From contig OZ220684.1 in the NCBI GenBank assembly GCA_965116395.1, positions 3,658,001 through 3,722,000 on the forward strand: a stretch of 64,000 bases of DNA. Direction: 5' to 3'. The position numbers were made by a program, and so were the translations under genes. Source of the stretch: Bin5 sp965116395 (GTDB taxonomy: Bacteria > Chloroflexota > Anaerolineae > Caldilineales > Caldilineaceae). How positions within the stretch are numbered: position 1 is the first letter of the stretch; the number at the start of each line of letters is the position of its first letter. The notes beneath the pieces are model-generated. The model did no database searches, was not told the origin of the DNA, and was given only the letters and a program-made list of their open reading frames with translations. Below are positions 61,644 to 64,000 of this stretch, in pieces.

Positions 61644-61664
61644 CGCGGTACATCATGTACCGCG
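61644..61664. repeat. Perfect 10-bp palindrome with one-base centre
   Basis: CGCGGTACAT-C-ATGTACCGCG is symmetric over all ten positions. It lies ten bases past the stop codon of the membrane protein gene. It could be part of a 3' RNA hairpin together with the element at 61592-61619, or an operator for the PucR gene located just beyond. Confidence 0.5.
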
Positions 61665-61673
61665 AAATACTTT

Positions 61674-62219
61674 CTACTTGCTCCACGCGCTCAGAGCCGC
61701 GCCCACCGTGCCGCCCCAAACGGCCCAAAACAGAATCGCGGCGATGCCGGGCCAACTGGTCGGATCCTGCCCGGCGGCGAGGAACGCTACGATCCAGGCA
61801 AGAATCAGACCGATTATGCTGGCAAGGAGGAGCTTTCCTATCGACTGGTTCGGGCTCATCGCGCCGACCACAATCGGCCATATGATCACTGTTAGTATAC
61901 TGATTGGGATGCCTGTCACAACGAAGCCAAAGTCGTCCGTAAAGACGCCTGGCAGGGCAATACCAATGACAAAGGCTACAGCGCCGATCAGCCCGCCAAT
62001 GACGGGTCGCCAATTTTCCCCGAGGGCGCCGCGCGCGAAATCGTATCCCACAATAGGAGCCGCGCCGATCACGACCCCCAATAGGGCCCCAAGTACGGGC
62101 ACGCCCCTAAGCAGCACCATCAGTAGTGCTACTACCGCTGCAGCCAGCGCCGCGTACAGTGAAGCCTTCCAACGTTCAGTGCTTGTCTGAGCAACGCTCG
62201 TGGCAGTCAGAATTGTCAT
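61674..62219 (-). CDS. Small membrane protein, five or so helices, unknown function
   Basis: This 181-residue, strongly hydrophobic protein has about five membrane segments, for example SLYAALAAAVVALLMVLL, VIGGLIGAVAFVIGIALP and IPISILTVIIWPIVVGAM. Gly/Ala-rich helices suggest a compact bundle. No family is recognised. ATG 62219 has GGGGAGG upstream, so it is surely translated. It stands alone, with hairpins on its 3' side. Confidence 0.7.
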   Translation of the reverse strand: MTILTATSVAQTSTERWKASLYAALAAAVVALLMVLLRGVPVLGALLGVVIGAAPIVGYDFARGALGENWRPVIGGLIGAVAFVIGIALPGVFTDDFGFVVTGIPISILTVIIWPIVVGAMSPNQSIGKLLLASIIGLILAWIVAFLAAGQDPTSWPGIAAILFWAVWGGTVGAALSAWSK

Positions 62220-62308
62220 ATTGAACCTCCCCGGTCGGGTCGTAACGGCTTATCCTGTATAATCCTCTCCACCTGTCAAAGGGAGGGGCGCCGATAGCTA
62301 CGGCAGTC

Positions 62309-62332
62309 GCCCCGTTCTGCCGAGAGCGGGGC
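62309..62332. terminator. GC-rich hairpin downstream of the unknown 153-residue gene
   Basis: GCCCCGTTCT and AGAGCGGGGC pair over ten positions (one G-U) around a GCCG loop, 40 bases after the stop of the minus-strand gene at 62372. A competing GGGGCG (62285-62290) can pair with CGCCCC (62308-62313). There is no clear U-run, so termination efficiency is uncertain. Confidence 0.4.
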
Positions 62333-62371
62333 TGAAATTAGTTGTGTTGAAGTCAGTCTGTTCCAGCGTTA

Positions 62372-62833
62372 TTACTGCTCGCCGGGCAGAGTCTTCCACT
62401 CCTCGATTGTCCAGCCACCCACATTTAAATAAAGGTGTGGTCTGTGCTTACGGCTCAGGACTAAAACCAACTCTTCCTCTTCAGTGGCTGCGATTTCGTC
62501 CAGCCAGATTCCTTCGCCGATCAAAGCTTGCACTATTTTACCAGTCTGTTGCCAACCACGCAAGGGATCGCTTTCGGGATCAGGAAACACAGACGTTCCG
62601 TACAATGCCAGCAACAGATTGTTTTCCAGATACAGATCGAGATCAAACAGGACGCGCGCTTCTGCGGAAGGTGGCTCGCCGCTCACATCGCTGATCGATT
62701 CTTCCCACAGAGCCAGTCCCATTACTCTCTCGCCAGCGACTGCGTCCATCAGCGTCTGGTACTGTTCGTCGTCCAGTCGGTAGTGGAGAGAAGCTTCTCC
62801 GGCCCCGTTGCTACTGATCGAATGTTCAGTCAT
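62372..62833 (-). CDS. Conserved-looking protein of unknown function
   Basis: This 153-residue acidic protein has no signal peptide or membrane segment. The sequence alternates predicted strands and helices (EARVLFDLDLYLENNLLLALYG is split around an acidic centre, then GWTIEEWKTLPGEQ). I do not recognise a family. ATG 62833 has GAGAG five bases upstream, and the composition is protein-like, so it is probably real. It lies 69 bp downstream of the M23 peptidase gene and may share its transcript. Confidence 0.6.
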   Translation of the reverse strand: MTEHSISSNGAGEASLHYRLDDEQYQTLMDAVAGERVMGLALWEESISDVSGEPPSAEARVLFDLDLYLENNLLLALYGTSVFPDPESDPLRGWQQTGKIVQALIGEGIWLDEIAATEEEELVLVLSRKHRPHLYLNVGGWTIEEWKTLPGEQ

Positions 62834-62902
62834 TTTGCTCTCGTGTACTTGTGTCCTTAACGTGACGAACGCAAATGCGATCTTCGCTGTTCGCCCGTCG
62901 CG

Positions 62903-63931
62903 CTATGCCCTTTCCGGCCCGATGACGATCATCCGTGTAGGAACTGTCATTTGTTCGGCGAAATACTGGCCGCCGGCCTCAAAATGACTGAACTGGACCG
63001 GCAGTCCCTGGTCGATGAACAGATTGGGTCCATTCATCACATGGAAATGCAGATGAGGACCCGGCGAATTGCCGCTGTTGCCCACTCGCCCCAGAAGGGC
63101 GCCGCGACGAACCATATCGCCCTCATTGACCTGCAGGCTGGCCTGTTGCAGGTGCGCATAGTAGCTGAACTCGCCATTTGCGTGGCTGACGGCAACCGCG
63201 TTACCCAACAGCCGCCGCAAATCGTCCCTCATGATTGCCTGGTCAGGGATGGCGCCGGGCGCCATATCCGGCATATCGAAACATGTATACGCTACCTTGC
63301 CTCCGGCCGCGGCATAGACCGGCTGATGCCAACTATAATGGTCGGATAATGCGCGTCCGTCTCCCCGATGCGTTTTGCCCTCCGGCCCCAGCTTTACAAA
63401 GTCCACAGCGAAAGGCTGGCTATAGACCTCCGTCTTATGAAAGTCGCTCCAATCACCTGCCTGCACCGCCCACCATGCTCCCGCCAGCGGAAAGTAATAG
63501 TCTGTCTGCTGCTCGTGGAAGGCTACCGGCGCCTGGCAATGCGCCTGCATTCGGTTCCCGCCGTCGGCCTCCTCTCCAGGCTCCACAGTTCTGCCGACAG
63601 CGGTTATGTCGACATGCGAGAGGCGTTCATACGCATGCAGCAGGAACTGGAGGCTGCGGACGGCCAGCCCTGTGTTGGCTGCAATCGTCAGGTCTTCTTC
63701 GCCCGTACGTTGACGTATTATGCGCGCCGACCACCTCTGTTCAAACAGCATCTGGTGCCCACAATAGCCCTGTATCACCAGACCCTGCAACTTCACATCG
63801 CCACCGTGAGCGGTGATTCCCAGATCAAAGGCGATTTCCTGCACTGGACCAATGTTGGGGAAGGGAAGCCGGTCGTAGAGTCCAGCCACAATGCCTTGCG
63901 GGCGGGTCTCCAATTTGAGTTGTGTCGGCAA
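62903..63931 (-). CDS. M23-family peptidase (LytM-like fold)
   Basis: This 342-residue protein has a C-terminal M23 metallopeptidase fold. The HLHFH motif (zinc-binding His in GNSGNSPGPHLHFHVMN) and the preceding HLQQASLQVNEGDMVRRGALL strand-turn are clear. The first zinc motif, usually HxxxD, is only roughly matched by a HRGDG segment near residue 192. That makes full catalytic activity uncertain. The first 150 or so residues form an unassigned domain with no signal peptide. The start is TTG with AGGAAA upstream. Such proteins usually cut peptidoglycan cross-bridges, but without export this one may have another role. Confidence 0.75.
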   Translation of the reverse strand: MPTQLKLETRPQGIVAGLYDRLPFPNIGPVQEIAFDLGITAHGGDVKLQGLVIQGYCGHQMLFEQRWSARIIRQRTGEEDLTIAANTGLAVRSLQFLLHAYERLSHVDITAVGRTVEPGEEADGGNRMQAHCQAPVAFHEQQTDYYFPLAGAWWAVQAGDWSDFHKTEVYSQPFAVDFVKLGPEGKTHRGDGRALSDHYSWHQPVYAAAGGKVAYTCFDMPDMAPGAIPDQAIMRDDLRRLLGNAVAVSHANGEFSYYAHLQQASLQVNEGDMVRRGALLGRVGNSGNSPGPHLHFHVMNGPNLFIDQGLPVQFSHFEAGGQYFAEQMTVPTRMIVIGPERA

Positions 63932-64000
63932 AGTCAGTTTTTCCTGTCTGCCCTTTGGTGATCCAAGGGTGTTTGCAGCGGTATATTTCCGATCGGAGCG

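Noticed and set aside
1..64000. CRISPR arrays, rRNA genes, prophage or insertion sequences
   Set aside because: No regularly spaced repeats, rRNA motifs, integrase, transposase or phage structural genes were seen.

Overview
The window looks like a chromosomal segment of an uncultured Chloroflexota bacterium, probably of the Caldilineae type found in marine and sponge metagenomes. This is an inference from gene content: CUT1 sugar transporters without their own ATPase, two phytanoyl-CoA dioxygenases, an MlrC-type peptidase, an FG-GAP protein, SelB, a Uma2 nuclease and a compact aromatic amino acid operon. The DNA is moderately GC-rich. Genes are densely packed, with good Shine-Dalgarno sequences before most starts. 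I see no rRNA, convincing tRNA, CRISPR array, prophage or insertion sequence.

Layout. (1) 1-3240, minus strand: pyruvate dehydrogenase E1 (homodimeric AceE type) followed by the E2 lipoyl protein, which runs off the window, behind an extended -10 promoter. (2) 3575-7528, minus: a five-gene run (HpcH/HpaI aldolase, NHL propeller, PhyH dioxygenase, bicupin, uronate-dehydrogenase-like SDR) that suggests sugar-acid catabolism. (3) 8026-13895: divergent peptide deformylase, a 12-repeat FG-GAP protein, a 2-hydroxyacid dehydrogenase, a VapBC pair and a GNAT enzyme. (4) 14489-29456: three binding-protein/permease/permease cassettes (two plus, one minus) with MlrC peptidase, DegT/DnrJ aminotransferase, PhyH and a protein-kinase-like gene between them. 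The third binding protein is frameshifted. (5) 29906-37479: a NIP-like aquaporin, PlsC-type acyltransferase, aldo/keto reductase, two glycosyltransferases, VOC protein and enolase-superfamily dehydratase. (6) 37980-42180, plus: coiled-coil protein, SelB and aldo/keto reductase, overlapping each other, behind a structured leader. (7) 42253-47137, minus: Uma2 nuclease, nitroreductase and a giant EndoQ-UvrD fusion, all overlapping. An SDR lies upstream. (8) 48309-49139: an unknown membrane protein. (9) 49200-59822, plus: an aromatic supraoperon (aroH, pheA, pheA, aroF, aroF, tyrA, aroA, aroE, trpB, trpA). (10) 59852-63931, minus: PucR regulator, membrane protein, unknown protein and M23 peptidase.

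The most striking system is at 49200-49571. A leader ORF has eight Phe, Trp or Tyr codons in twelve, followed by an exact intrinsic terminator. A protector hairpin made from the aromatic codons and a competing 8-bp antiterminator are also visible. This has every element of ribosome-mediated attenuation responding to all three aromatic amino acids, ahead of an operon that makes all three. Inside that operon pheA and aroF are each duplicated in tandem, and in each pair one copy keeps the allosteric motif while the other has lost it. Other notable items are the EndoQ-UvrD fusion coupled to a Uma2 nuclease, a bacterial aquaporin with a plant NIP-II-like selectivity filter, a pair of identically spaced leaderless promoters, and an exact 59-bp dispersed repeat that forms two hairpins.
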